64,000 bases of DNA from Ixodes scapularis (taxonomy: Eukaryota; Arthropoda; Arachnida; Ixodida; Ixodidae). A program made the position numbers and the translations under genes. The notes beneath the pieces are model-generated. The model did not search any database and was not told the origin of the DNA. It was given only the letters and a program-made list of their open reading frames with translations. Below are positions 22,186 through 34,930 of this stretch, in pieces. The stretch's first letter is position 1. Each line of letters opens with the position of its first letter. The stretch spans positions 28,261,033-28,325,032 of the forward strand of contig NW_024609837.1 in the NCBI RefSeq assembly GCF_016920785.2. The letters are read 5' to 3'.

Positions 22186-22650
22186 GCATATCACTTGTTA
22201 CACACTAGGGCGCCACATTTTAAGAGTAATTATTTTATGTGAAACACTTTTCACCGGACCAACATGTCCTTTCTTACAAAATGGCCTGTGCTCGTTCAGA
22301 AAACTACCAGAAGCCGGTATATTGGGCCCTAAGATATAAACAACAATTTGAAGAAACGGAGAAGAGTAGTTCTAAAGCTAAAACAGGAAACATCTAATTT
22401 TGTTATAAAAAGCTTCAAGGACAGAGTTCTAAAACCTCAAAACCTAACCTTCGTTATTTCTTAGCGATGGGCATGCTTTATCAGCCAAGGTAAAATAATC
22501 CGACAAATGAATGCGTCATTAGTTATTGCTGACCTGCGTTTCCCCAGGTAATGTGTATAAGATCACTTTGTTTTCTTTTGCATGTTGGCTGCAGATCCTA
22601 GCTCATGGATTCTATCTACCGTAAAGACAAATTCGCTCAAAGTCGGACTT

Positions 22651-22674
22651 GGGGGGGAGGGGGGGGGGGGGGGG
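22651..22674. repeat. poly-G tract (G7-A-G16)
   Basis: Two G runs broken by one A, in otherwise AT-rich DNA. Confidence 0.95.
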
Positions 22675-22884
22675 TTGGTTGCTGTCAAAAGCTATCTTTC
22701 GGCATCTGCAGTTGATATTGAGGCCGAAATTGAAATAGTTTGGGTCAAATTAAAAATGTTGCATATGAATTTGTTATAGCGTGTGTTACGGTCCCCCTAG
22801 TTTCATTTGCTTCTTTGTAGCAAAATTAAACACAGCTTTTGACAACGTGTCTCCATATTACCGTAGTGCAATTGATGTTCTCGC

Positions 22885-23029
22885 CAAGGGCTTCCTTAGG
22901 TATTGAAATTCGGAGGGGTCTAAATTTTTAAGGGGGAGGGGGGGGGGGGGGGCATTCAGCATAGAGGAGTCGTTGTGAATTAAGGGTGTGCCTTCAGAAA
23001 AACAGGGTGGGGGGGGGGGGGAATCACTG
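22885..23029. mobile_element. short hAT-type MITE with poly-G, inside the LINE
   Basis: A perfect 8-bp duplication GTTCTCGC (22877-22884 and 23030-23037) flanks a 145-bp unit beginning CAAGGGCTTCC and ending GAATCACTG. Its interior has G runs (22938-22952, 23009-23021) and the text AATAGAGGAGTCGTTG. It shares that core with 60675-60838. It splits the LINE endonuclease region. Confidence 0.85.
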
Positions 23030-24592
23030 GTTCTCGCCGGGGATTTGAACTTTCCAGGCGTTGACTGTGTATCTGAAATTCTAAAGCCCCTCATGTGTTT
23101 ATGAAAAAGAGTGTCTTAAATTTATGAATGCAATGACCAGTTTCGGTCTCCTCCAAGTTTTTAAAGTACCCACTAGGGATGCCTCGACTCTAGATTCATT
23201 CTTTACTACCCATCTTGATTGCGCAAGTGACGGGCACAACGTGTTATTTTTTGTATTTTATTTTTTTCGTGATTACGCTTTTTTTAATATAACCTCTTTG
23301 TTGATGTCTCTGTGTTTGAAACGTCAGAAAAAATAATTCGGAAATTCGCCAGGGCCGACGCCGTCAGTATCAACGCTATTTTTTAGAGGCATTTTTATGC
23401 TTTTAGCGTTCGTTTAACGCACGTTCAGTGGAACACAGCGGGTGTATTTTTAAGAAAATCATTCATGGTCTTATTGATTAATACGTTCCTAAACGTCGGA
23501 TTATTTTTAATTATTTATCAATTGGTTTAATATCAATATAAAAAGAATGCTTAGAAAAAACTAAAAGACTCTTCCGGTCCGCTAGAAAAGACAATGGCGA
23601 TGCTTTTTGATCTCGTTTTGGGGATTACGCTAAAACTTGTTAAATGAAAAAAAAAAAATTCCGTAAAGAATTTTTTCGATCACGATCTATGCACTATTCT
23701 GGTCTCTAATCACAAAATTGGACAATTATTAACCCTTTTAAAAAGAAAAAATACCCGGTTATCCTACACTCAAATGGATTACAACTTCGTAGCAATGAAG
23801 TCTGGGATAACTTTATTGAATGTTTCAGTGGTGTTTTCACTCGAGAAACTTTTCCCACGCTACTATTTCCTCCCCAGCATGCCTTCAGTGAAAATGGAGC
23901 TATAACCATTTCTCAAGAAAGAATTTTGCGTTTAATAGAGAAACTTACAATCAGCTCATCTCCCGTCTGTGACGATATTAACAACAGAATGTGAAAGATG
24001 GCCAGCACACTTCATTTTTTACTTGAGCAAAATGTTTAAATCAGCCCCACCTCACAGGTGGACACTCACAGGAGGCATGCTGACGTAATTCATATTAGTT
24101 CGGATCCTTTGACGAGCTTAGCAACTATAGGCATATTTCTGTAACGAGTATGTGTTCTAATTTCCTGGAGCATAATGTTTTTCTTATAAACGCTATGGAA
24201 TTTTTAGATTCCCACAATGTTTTATTTTGTAATAAACATGAACTTGGTAAATAGACGGTCTTTTAGAAAGGAGCTTTTTGAGTTGGTTACTGATATTCAT
24301 GATAACCTTAATACACTTACACAAACAGACGCTTTGCTTATTACCTTTTCAAAAGCTTTTGATCGGGTACCCCACTGTTGACGTACCGCAAAATTAAACC
24401 ATTCAAAATTAAATCAGCACTAATTAATTAATTAAGAACCCAGTACGTCAGACTGTTAGAGAAATCAATGCAAAAACGCATGTTTGCAATAAGTGCATTA
24501 TCATCGTAACCTTAAAATGCACGCCGTTCACCCATGTTGGTGTTAGACTGGTGGCAGCTGTTAAACCCCGTTTGCTCTACTGACGTCTAACC

Positions 24593-24662
24593 CCTGGTTG
24601 GTTTAGTTGGTAGGGCGTTCCTCTGGAAATGGAGAGGTCCCTGGTTCGATACCAGGACCAGG
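24593..24662 (+). repeat. tRNA-derived SINE head
   Basis: This is a 70-nt tRNA-like fold. The acceptor is CCTGGTT with GACCAGG, the A box TGGTTTAGTTGG (24599-24610), and the B box GGTTCGATACC (24643-24653). The T arm CCTGG-7nt-CCAGG is perfect. The anticodon position reads GGA. It is continued by non-tRNA sequence and embedded in the LINE, so a SINE (Ruka-like tick SINEs are tRNA-derived) rather than a tRNA gene. Confidence 0.75.
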
Positions 24663-25590
24663 CGGAGTATTTCGGTCGCGAACCTTGTCACCTAGCTGTG
24701 TGTGTTTGTCCTTTGTTCCCCTTGTTCCCCTTCTTCAGGAATTATTATTCTCATTCTTGTCCAGCTCGCTTGCAACTTTGCATTATTTCCATTATCATCA
24801 GAAAAACTTTCTTCTTTTAAATACCTTGTCGTTCATTTAAGTTCCGACCTGTCACAGAAAACTCATAGTGAGCATGTAGCTTCAAGCGCAAATAAAACCT
24901 TAGGATTTCTAAGATGCCATTTGTATCAAACTTCGCCAAAAGTCAAACAGCTGCTACACTGGACCCTCGTCCGATCTAAGCTGGATTATGCCACTATTAT
25001 CTGAAAACCTCATCAGACTTATCTCTCCAACATGTTAAAATCAATTCAAAACCTGCGAGACTCGCTTCATTCTTCACGACTGTTCAACCTCAAGCATTTC
25101 ATTGCTAAAAAACGAAATCTCATTACCTTCTGTTCAAGACAGGCGAGCTGTAAGCAAACTGTTTTTTTTTTTTTTTTTCATAACCTGTTTTACTAACTTT
25201 TAAGTGATCGCGAATTCTTTTCGCCAGCTTATCGCGTATCTCCCTTCGTCGTTACCTTTGTCATAAGCCTCGACTTGCCTTCGGCCAGAACTAAAACTTT
25301 TACAAATTCATTCCTTATTTTGTTCATAAGCAATTGGAATGAATTAGCAGAGTGCCTTGTAAGAATAATTGATCGTCCGTTATTTTCAGCAGAGCTCACT
25401 CGACGTGTCTTTTCTCACTAGAATGTTTCAAATAATCATTGAAGGCGAACAGCGTTCTATAAGTTGTTTTCTATCTTTGTATAAACCTCACATCTGTCAA
25501 ATCTATTTATATATTACCTACCTTACGTAATGCCCTACTGGGGTCTTTAGGGCATAATAATTAACATTTAATTAAAGTACATTAAAGTGT

Positions 25591-26212
25591 CCGAACATTC
25601 ACACAAAAGCCTGTCGTCGACACAGGGTTCACGGAAACCCACATGAATCGCCATACTAACTTAACGAGCTCGGTTAAACCTCGAAATTACACTATAATAC
25701 GACTCTCTAACTACTTCATATCCCCGGAGAAGGCTACACGAGGCGTGAATTCTATAATCCCCAATTAAATAAACTAGCCCGCTCGCTCGACGCTTCGAAC
25801 CCTACTTAGGGACGGATCTGGCTTAGTACCCACGCTTTATACGATGTCCTTGCATTAGTTTAACGAGAACACGCTCTAACGACAATGCACCAATGACAGT
25901 CTCACTCACACAGTGTCAACAAAGCGGCGAAGTTCCAACGAGACGCTCACTTCCTGTGCCGTATCACCGATCATTTCGTGCGTTTGAAGCGCATATACCC
26001 GCCCTATAACAACGATAGCAAAGGAGATCGGTCCGCTCTAGCGCATTATAAGTCACCGCTTGAGAAGCACTATGCGCGTATACCTACCCCATCGCGACGA
26101 CCTTTACATTAGGCAACATTGCCCGGAGCGCTCCGTGAAAGTGCGCACTACCAAACCCCGATATCAGCAGAAATGCAGGCGGGGAAAGAGGAATCTTTGA
26201 TGGCCATCAGAA
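25591..26212. other. unassigned stretch
   Basis: Balanced composition with no ORF of note and no internal repeat that I can see. Confidence 0.4.
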
Positions 26213-26530
26213 CGGGGGGGGGGGGGGGGGGCCTATAGCGAACTCCATCGGCGCGGGGGTGCCCAACGAAGCGCTTCTCTCGTTCCAAACGAGGTTAAAA
26301 GTTGGCGGTGTACCGGTTATTCGATTTCTGCCGGCGGATGTCTCGATTGAGTTTGGAGGTTCTCGTCCAGAGACCACCTGATCCTGACCGCTCCGTCCGT
26401 CCGAAGTCAGCGAACCGGTCGTTTGTATCACTCGGCCGCCCCCCCTCACTCACTCGATACGTTTTCGAGTCCTTGTTAAGTGGCGCTCCCTTCGGCGCCG
26501 ATTCTCGTATCTCCCCCCCCCCCCCCCCTT
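26213..26530. repeat. element bounded by poly-G (left) and poly-C (right)
   Basis: G18 at 26214-26231 and C16 at 26513-26528 face each other as inverted ends. Weakly matching inverted text follows each inside (ATCGGCGC-type). This is the form of a MITE with G-tract ends; no target duplication was found. Confidence 0.45.
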
Positions 26531-26939
26531 TTTTTTAATTTTTTTGTTTGTTTTGGCGGTGTAAAGGAAGTTGATAGGATAGGTTGTGTTACACCGAAAC
26601 GGACCGAATATTTATTTTACAGACTGTCATCGTTATTTGAAAAGTCGAGTATGCTCGAAACGATAATTTAACTTTAATTTAGACGTCAACATTATTGGGG
26701 AGTTTTTGTAGATTGTTTCCACTGTCCTGCAACGCCCTCAGAAACTCGCTTCGACATCCGGAACTATGCAAATAAGGCCAGCGGCGCGCTTGCGCAGTAG
26801 CGACGTTTTCGTGGCTGATAGCGCAGCGGAATGGAATGGAAGCGGAAGAGTGGTCTACAAAAACTGCGGATTTTTTTTCTTCAGTGGAGAGTGGGAGGTA
26901 CAGAAAGAATGGCTTCATGTTTTGTCATGTTGCTAAACG

Positions 26940-27065
26940 CGTTTAAATGCGGTAGCCATATAGGGTGGGTGGTGCTTTCAGTTAGGGTGGTGCCTGGGGC
27001 TAGATGGCACTTAGTCTTTCAATGCCTAGGGGTGGTTGATGCTCTTAGTTTAGGTGGTGCCTAGG
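26940..27065. repeat. degenerate AGGTGGTGCCTAGGG-type repeats
   Basis: GGGTGGTGC(C)T recurs about four times with 20-45 bp spacing, and CCTAGGG recurs. Unassigned. Confidence 0.4.
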
Positions 27066-27346
27066 GAAGGGTTTTGTGTGGAAACAAATTACGTCACGCA
27101 ATTGTCTCTTTGTGACGCTGTGCGCGCTTCCCTTCAGCACCACCCGGATACAAAGCCTCTGCGCTGGATTATCTGGTTCACCAAAAGAGGAGAAGAGCGC
27201 TTTCCTGCCCTTTCCACTCCTCCTCGATACTCGCGTTCTTTCCACGCCAACTGTTTCTGCTCCTCTCTTTCTTGCCCTTTCCACCCCTCTCCGCTCCTCG
27301 CGCTTTCTCCCTCCACCTGCTTCTGCTCCTCCCGTTCCTGCATGCA

Positions 27347-27500
27347 GGGTCCGTAGCTCAGTCGGTAGCGCACTCGGCTTCCACGCCGGTGACCGGGGTT
27401 CGATCCGTGGCACCGGTTGGCGTCCTTTCAAGATCGCTTAGCGGTTACGTACTGGCTAACGTACACTGTACGTGCTTACGTGACTCCTGAGGTTGGTTGA
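27347..27500 (+). repeat. tRNA-derived SINE
   Basis: GGGTCCGTAGCTCAGTCGG holds an A box (TAGCTCAGTCGG, 27354-27365). The B box GGTTCGATCC follows at 27397-27406. The acceptor and anticodon stems pair badly, so it is not a tRNA gene. A CG-containing body continues to about 27500. A pyrimidine-rich stretch (27220-27335) precedes it. Confidence 0.7.
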
Positions 27501-27599
27501 ACCTATAAAACTGCCGCTTTAAAAAGCATACACCCCGTTTTGGTCATTTCTGACGAAACTGTTGTACCTCGTTTGTATAGGGTACGTCACCAGCGTTGG

Positions 27600-27790
27600 C
27601 GAGACAAAAACCTATAGATCCATGCTGCATCGCATCACGTGGTCAGCATGACGTCATCACCTGTACGGCATACCAAGTTCTGCGTCGTGGTCACGTGACG
27701 TGGTTATGTGACGCTTCACGCAATGCTACGTTATGCCTCCCCGTGACGCACGCGGTATGGTCATTTGACTTGTGAAGCATGTAACCATGG
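27600..27790. repeat. CACGTG/TGACGT-rich patch
   Basis: It contains ATCACGTGGTC, ATGACGTCATC, GTCACGTGACGTG and GTGACGCACG in under 200 bp, resembling the arrays near 1.6-2.7 kb and 35.6-36.0 kb. Confidence 0.55.
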
Positions 27791-27799
27791 CTGTTCGTG

Positions 27800-28982
27800 T
27801 CACGTTCTTGTGTCTGACAGGTAAAGGCTAAAATTATCATCAGGTACTCAAACATAGCATTCATATTTACGGAGAGTCCGTGTTGTCCTCGAGGTCAACG
27901 TCCACGCTATCCTGTCATTGTGGGAGGTAAGGCATTATGCCCATGATCGCGGTCGAATGCCTCGGTTGATTCAAACCGCAGCCAGTTTTCACTTTTCAGA
28001 CACTTTATCCAGAGAGTAAAAGGTGAAGCTCTACGTTATGCAAGCATTTATCATCTCGAACTGCTCCTTTTGATGTGTGTTGCTCCCCATGGGGAAAAAA
28101 ATCCTCAAAACAGTATAGCGAGTCCAACTTCAAACCAGCTTCAATTACTGAGCCTATTTTCGTAAGACATACATCGTCCCCACCCAAAACAATACTTCAA
28201 ATAACACCGTTCGTAGAGCTTTAACGACAACAAAAAAAGTGTAAACAGCGTAAGAGTATACTGCAGCCGTATATCGTCTAATGTACGAGACAACAAAAGT
28301 GTATGAAGATTGCCTCTAACACGCGTCCATAAAATTATACGGCGCCATCGTGGACGACGTGGTAGTAATTCAACGCGACTCGTCCGGGGCACGCTGCGAA
28401 ACGTTCAATGTTTACACAAGAGAACCCAGTGTGTCGCCAACACGAGTTCTTCGCTGACCGTAAATTACTTTCGCCCCTCGCAGTCTCCCACCCTTGCGAT
28501 GGCAGACACGCGCGATCTTCCTTCAGGGAGCAAGAACACGAAAAGTCAGTGCGCGCGAAATGGTATAGAACTTTAAACGACCCTTTCCTTGCAGAACGTA
28601 CTCGGAAACAGTCGAGCTGCGTTATGCGCTGTAAGACACCGAAATAAGAATCCCCCCCCCCCCCCCTCCCCCTAAGAAAAAAGGCACTTCCGCGCGCTTA
28701 CCCGTTTGTAAAATACCGTAACATAACCAATTATGTTTGCCTTTTTTTTTTATTGTTTATGCGAAGTAAAGAAGGTAGGAAGTAGAGTTGGTGGATTTGA
28801 AGCCCTGCTCGGTATACTAAGTTTGGATAAAGTTTGTGTCAGGCCGTAATTCGCCTATGCCTCTATCCGTGCAGAGCCCCTTCCCTGCTCGCTTGTCTCG
28901 GAGAGGATTGAGAAATCCCAGATAGCTTCAGGAAATGAAAGCGGCCGAGAGTTTCGAAATTTAGCTTGATCTTTTTTATGCG
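27800..28982. other. unassigned stretch with a C15 tract
   Basis: No gene is supported. A C15 run lies at 28652-28666. CG-containing text at 28320-28620 gives open frames without domains. Confidence 0.4.
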
Positions 28983-29327
28983 TTACACGCTCTCAGTCAA
29001 AGGAACAATCTCTACATTGCGCGCGGCTGTTAACTGGAACGCGTGAGTGGTAACCGAGGGGACAATTTGTGTGCCGGGCTGCTGTGATCGTGGTTTGCAC
29101 CCACTGTTGTCATTAGGCGGCTTAAACCCCAGATCCTGTCGCAACTCAAGAACCTGATTTAAACGTTGCGTGTACTCTACTATGCGGGAGATTATTGGTT
29201 GAAACATGCGAGCTAGGAGCGCTTCGTGCTGCAAGTATACGAAGCGATAACCGCTTGAAGGTAGAGCTTCTGAAGTCCGGCACACTATGTGCTTTCCTGC
29301 GATGTTTGAGCCTGGGGATTTTGAGGT
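28983..29327 (-). other. ORF of unknown function, possible terminal exon
   Basis: The minus-strand frame is open from just after a TAA (about 29330) to a TAA at 28983. It is ordinary-protein-like, with YRFVYLQHEALLARMF and a Gln/Asn-rich middle. Two CAG acceptor-like sites lie near its 5' edge and no good start codon is seen. It may be the last exon of a gene, part of a transposon ORF, or chance. Not recognised. Confidence 0.25.
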
Positions 29328-29330
29328 TTA

Positions 29331-32300
29331 GTCATTTGAACGCCCTAATGACATAAATACCTCGTTGCAACTTCCTCCTAAAAATGAATATATGTGTGAG
29401 TTGGAACACATGACAAGTCAGCTTAAACACTTTATCGAAAAGGACACTAGGTGACGTTACCCATGAATGATTTGCTTCAAATTATATTTATAAAAATTGC
29501 GTATTGTTTTAATTAACATTTCCTAGCGATTCTTGTAGGACAAAACACGATGCGTCGCGCTCTGTACCATAGATATTAGGATCATGTACATGCGACCGGG
29601 GTAAAGTTATAAATTCTAATGTTCCGGCCTAAAGCTTGGTGATCACTCTGTGATAGCCCAGTGTCCGTAACCAACGTGTCACCTTCGCGCCGAGAACCTC
29701 GATTTTCGCGACTCCACCGGTGTGCATTTCATCCCCATTAACCTGTTTCGCATTTCCGCCACCAGACCGTGGACGTTTTGGCTGCTCATTCCGACAGGTG
29801 CGGGCTCCCCGTTTATTACAGTCAGCGTCTTTTTTTTTTTTTTTTTTTTTTGTAGATGTTGTCGTTTCTCCGGTAGTTGCGAATAGTGAAAACATTTTCA
29901 CATCTGGGATCTTTGAATTTTGCCTTCTTTATTTTGAATCAAAAGATTTATGACAGAAAATGTCCGGACTATTTTAATTAGGCTGGAAACTTCCTCCTTG
30001 AACAAGGAAGCGAGCGAGAATCTCGTATTTGACGTGGGTAAGGTTTAATTAAAGACGTTGCGAAACCTCCGTTGGGTCACCGGGTTCTTACGCAGGTGTG
30101 TTAGTCACCCGCGCTGACCCTACCTTTCCATCGCACTATTACGCCAGGCGTTCGATATTCTGAGAGGTCTGCATAAGAAGCACTGCTACCATTTTCTTTT
30201 TCACACGCCCTGGCCACACTGAAAGCGACAGAAGCGCCACAGTGGCGGTCTGACGTCAGCACCGCGCGTATAGACGTTTCCTGTTTCCTGTCGTTCTCAG
30301 TCACGTGGGTTTCGTATCTGAAATGCGGGACGAAAAATATTAAAACATTTCGACCCGGAACTTGCGAGAAAATATAGGTGAGACAAAACAAGAATGTGTG
30401 AAAATTACGCGTTTTACGTAAACACCTTCCAGCGGCGTGGAGAGATTTAAACGATGTTTTACCGCATAGCAGAAGTGACGAATTTTCAAGATGGCTGCGC
30501 CCTTGTAGAAAAGGTGTACTAATCATATGCGCGACGCATTTGGTATCCAGCAAATAAAAAAGGAACGTGACAAATCGTGACACTTCAGAGGTTTAAACAG
30601 ACGTGCATCGCGAAAAAAAAAAGCATCTGAAGCAGACTGGAAATTGCAACACGCGAAGGTTCTAGCGCACTATTTTTTTTTTTTTTTTAAAGCGTACGTT
30701 TCCCTTTATTCTGTTTCAAGTGTATTCTAGCCTTGAGCGCAAGGAGCAAAAACCATGTGTAGGTACACCCACGATGAACTGGCTGTTTCGAGGACCTCGG
30801 TTTCTGCAAGAACATTGTTCCTCACAACGACCATGTTATATAGACAATTTCTTCTTTCAAATTAGTAAAAAAAATTATCATAAAATTATTTAAAGTTACT
30901 TATTAGAACGTAACTTCGCATAAGATTGACCTTTTGATTGTCGCATCGTATTTAGTAAATTCGCTAAAGCGTAACCGAAACTGGTTAGTGTGGAGACAAC
31001 ACAAAACAACTATAGATTTCTTTTTTTTACGTCTATCTGTTTGTATTGTTAACGTCCGCCAGATAAATTGAATTCTTATGTTTTGTGATATTTATATTTT
31101 TTTATTAGCATGTTTCGTCAATCTTTAAGCTCAACCTGTTCTGGCACTTCAAATATAAAGTTCGAGTTCCTAAGTTTACGGGCAACATATTTTACCTGAA
31201 CTTTCACGTAATATCTGCGACTTATCAAAAGTTAAACGATTCATGCACATACAGAACAATGCAGCACCCCAAAGATATTCGTGCAGATTCTTTTTTTTTT
31301 TTTCTCGTTCGTATTTAATCCCCGCATTATCTAAGCCGTTCGAAAACCTACGTGCCGGATCCAATCCCCACATGATTAGCGGACGACCGGATAATCTCCG
31401 CCCAAAATGCGACCGCATGAAAGTCTCCTCGTGTTCTCTGACTTTCTTTTTGTGCGGGTTCATTTTTCATCGCTAATCCTCTTCACGAACTGTTAATCCT
31501 CACCTTCACGTCTGCCTATTTCCATTTGTCTGTCTTTTCAAAAGGCATTGCACACATTCGCAATGTCTGCTCTCGGCGAGCAACACTTCTGGTAGGAAGA
31601 CTCAAACCTTTTGTGCGGCTTCTATGGCGAGCTATCAAACAATCAAGCTATTCGACTAACGTCAGTTTTTCATTTGCGCTCTTGTCAGAGTTTCCGCAGG
31701 TCATCATAAGGTACGTAATTCGTATTTATCTGCATTACAAACATTGATAGCTTTCCCGCCCGAACCTTCTGGATAGTGTATATGTCGGGGCCCTTAAAAA
31801 GTAGTCACGTCGAAATACCACTTATATATTAAGGAGATATTTAACTACAGAACTGCCGAATCGGATGAAATTTCTTTACTTTGATATGTAGGAAATGAGT
31901 ACTGCTTACTGCGTCACACGTATTGCGTCGAATGTCACGACACACGATGTGTCCTAATATCTTTTTACTCCGGTATGTTTAGCGAATACCACCATGAAAG
32001 TGTGCACTGTATAATTTCGCTATAGTTACCATGTTAGTGCATTTGCGAAACGTACACGACGTGGGAATTGCATTTTCGCGATACCATTTTGATCTTTCTT
32101 TCTGAATCCACCAGGTGGCGACAACGTCGCTGAAAACTCCGAATATATCCATGCGTTGCTGCCCTTCCCGGTATGAAAACCAAAATTCGCCGGAAATACT
32201 GGATAGGTCGGGACAGCTGCGACCGCTGGAAACCATAGTATCTTTCCCCGCAAATGATGCTTAGGCAAAAATACAATCTAGATTGAGTCACAGCGCCCCC

Positions 32301-32860
32301 TATTCATATACCATTATATACACGAATCAGACTACAACGCCACGAGTGAGGCGTCTCCGCGCAGAATGCCTTATTTAGAACAAAAAAAAAATGTGGACGC
32401 CAAATGTAACAACAAGACAAGCCATATCCCACCCGAAAGCTACAAAACTACATACCATCGAGAAGAAGGGTGAATTTTAACGGCGGGGTGGTAAATGATC
32501 ATTTCCCTTTTGAAGATTTAATCCCCACACTCTAAATCGGGGGAGTATGGCGATAGCTGTTGCACACACCCCTGACGAGACTTCTGGGCGTATAACTGGT
32601 GAAGCCCCGCAATCTTTGGGCCCCCTTCTTAATGATGTTAGGGCGCCAGACGTCTGAAACAGCTAAATTGTAAAAGCCCCCTTTTTTCACTAAATAATAA
32701 CAAAAAATATAGAAAAAAAACGGGTTGATAAGAAAGCTTTCCTAACACTTTCCGATAGAGTACAGCCAAGATTTTTGCTTTGTTTTTTTTCAAGGAAGCT
32801 GTTCTGAGTCTATGGTATAGTGTTCGCTCTTCGCTGTCATTCATTTTTTATATATCCGCG
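29331..32860. other. unassigned stretch
   Basis: No supportable gene. T runs lie at 29829-29851, 30673-30689 and 31290-31303. A GACGTCAG with flanking CpG lies at 30250-30260. One CAGCGCCCCCTAT motif lies at 32291-32303. Confidence 0.4.
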
Positions 32861-32950
32861 ACTCCAGCGACCTATAGGGGGCGCCACCACCAAACAAACA
32901 TGGCGGCTGGGTCCAGGTCGCGTCGGCTCGGCCGGGCCGCCTGAATGGGT
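32861..32950 (+). promoter_or_regulatory. CpG-rich patch with an AGGGGGCGCCAC site
   Basis: GCGACTCCAGCGACCTATAG followed by GGGGCGCCACC and, 14 bases later, an ATGGCGGC in good start context. The same order (GCGACTCC, CTATAGGTGGCGCCAC, ATGGCGG) occurs at 46225-46275 and 63640-63700. It looks like a shared promoter or repeat module; the short plus-strand frame after the ATG stops after 14 codons. Confidence 0.4.
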
Positions 32951-34873
32951 GGCGCATTCAATTTAACAAATTTTCTTTTGTTTAATGCCCAATTTTATGG
33001 GTATTTGAGCTGAGACGGTTAAGTGTAGCCGGTGTGCATAAACTTGCCGAGCATAGTTTTGTTTTCCCGGTGTTTTTCGTTCTCTTCATGGCAAACTTTC
33101 GTTTCGGAGACTTCGTTCAAAACCAAAACTATGGGCTTCGGAGAAGCGGTAATAGACTCTAATTAGTTTTGATCATCTAAGGTAAGCGGTGATGGCTACA
33201 AAATTGTTCCACCGAGAGTAATTTTTAGCTAACTCGCATGCCTCGACCATGCGACTTATCTGTCCACGAAATTGAGTTTTTGTGCGTGTCCGCGTTTCAA
33301 GAAACAGCTCCAGTCGCGTGCTCGGTCAAGAACACAGGCTGCAGGAAAATTACGAAAATTAAGCAAGCGCTTCTTGAGCCAAGGAGCATTTAACCCGCTG
33401 GCGCTTCACTAAGCAGCTGATACTCGTATTTAAATTCAGGTTTTAGTAGCAATCGATAAGTCGTTTTGACGAATATGCGGATTATGGATTATATTACGTA
33501 CTATGGTCCCACTAAAGCGATATTAGTATATTCTTCGGGTTGAAATATGAACTTAGTTGACTAACTATTAGGTGAACTGCTGAATAAAAGTATATTTGAC
33601 AGACAGAGCGATACTACTTAAACTTAGCCAAATGGTTCTAGCCGGTAGAACGGAGACGAATGCGGACAAACTGAGGAGAGTCTTCATCGGAGATTCGCTC
33701 AGACCTCTCTGCATTGAACTTGACTTCAAATCCTGAACGGATAAAATAAGTATTTTTTGTGGCCGGTCAACCTGAGCAATGTAGACGTATATTGCTGCTG
33801 GCTTCGACGGGGGTTATAATATAAATATTGGAGGGGCGATAGATCCCAATGCCGTGACAGCTTCTAACTTTGCGAGACGCGTCCCCCATCTTTTGAAAGC
33901 AGATAATTTCCCTCATTAATCATGTGCAGCGAGCAGGTTTTCTGAATCAATTAATTGCGAAATCAGCCCAACTCCTTCAGTGTGGTCTTTTCCGGCGAAA
34001 AGCAGCCAAGATGAATAGCCAACGCACCGGCCGGCGTTAGTGGCTCAAACTTGAAGCTAATCGAGCACAACCAAACTCAAGAAAAGCAGCTATCGAACCT
34101 TCCTATTCACTTGACTGCAACATTGGTGTTCCCTCCAGTGAAACACCTCATCTGTTGTCCTCAGTCAACTGCCCTACATCCTTATAAAAAAAACAATTAT
34201 CAGTTACCAAGTAGTTGTTACTTTGAATGTGATTAGAGACAGACAAGAAATCAAAATCTTTTTCCGTGATTCCTCCCCACCCGAGAAATCGAAAGCATGC
34301 AACCGTGTGTTGTGGAGTAAACGGGATTTCAAACACGTAATAGAAGAAAACAATCTACTGAGGCTTCACCACACTAAAGAACACTGAGGCAAACTTAAGA
34401 AATTTTCGGACCTTCGTCAAATTACATTGCTCGCCCCCGCGCCGACAGCATGTGTCCGCGAAAGCCACCAGAGACGCGGCGGGGCGCGGAGCGACCTGGA
34501 CCGACTGGTTCCCGGTTTTTCCGCTTGGCGGCGTCCGTTTTGCTGGAGTCGCGAATATATATATATTTTTTTATTTGAGCAACCAACGCAAGAATACAGT
34601 GGCGTACAATATATCAATATATGCAATCATTAAAGTACAGATAAAGCTTCACGCACCAAACGCCTCGAACACCAGAGCGTTTGAGGCGTTTAGTGCTTGA
34701 AGGCGTTTTGTGCTTCTTTCTCGCAGAATTGCGTGTACGCGTCGATCTGCGTATGGTAACCGACCTGGGTTTACTTCACTACGTATGTAAGCGGGCATCG
34801 GCATTTCAACGTGAAACGATCATTGGCTAATTGCTCCGGGTTTCGTGAAACCGCATTTCGTGAAAGCCCGGAA
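32951..34873. other. unassigned stretch
   Basis: No gene or clear repeat apart from an imperfect AAACGCCTC/GAGGCGTTT inverted pair at 34656-34690. Confidence 0.4.
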
Positions 34874-34930
34874 GCCTGTGAGGTCCCATAATGCAACGCG
34901 CGCAGTGTTGCATTATGGGACGTCACAGAC
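34874..34930. repeat. inverted repeat of a CCCATAATGCAAC motif
   Basis: GTCCCATAATGCAAC (34883-34897) is mirrored perfectly at 34907-34921. Pairing extends to about 22 bp per arm with one mismatch (CTGTGA/TCACAG), with a GCGCGCAGT loop. The same motif is present at 1908-1924 and 2033-2050. Confidence 0.85.

Larger units (their letters stand above)
19090..22859. other. mostly unassigned stretch
   Basis: No gene is supported. A palindrome TATATTACTAGTAATATA lies at about 19258. A CpG-richer patch at 19670-20080 and another at 20580-21010 hold open frames without domains. T/A-rich DNA dominates 21100-21830. Confidence 0.4.
22860..25590 (+). mobile_element. degenerate LINE (jockey/CR1-like), endonuclease to 3' end
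   Basis: Translated pieces in several frames give an endonuclease motif (LAGD-NFPGVD with TRDASTLDSFFT near 23040-23220) and RT motif A (FSKAFDRVPHC near 24348-24380). A C-terminal RT tail follows (HLSSDLSQKTHSEHV, KTLGFLRCHLYQ, RSKLDYATII near 24835-25000). The 3' end has an ATGCCCT...AGGGCAT hairpin (about 25530-25555) and TTAA-rich repeats. It is broken by many stops, a poly-G MITE (22885-23029) and a SINE near 24590. It is dead and old. Confidence 0.85.

Noticed and set aside
24593..24662. A functional tRNA gene
   Set aside because: Acceptor and T arm pair well, but the D arm is poor, there is no terminator T-run directly after it, and it is embedded in LINE debris. SINE head preferred.
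27347..27418. A functional tRNA gene
   Set aside because: A and B boxes are good but acceptor and anticodon stems do not pair; SINE preferred.
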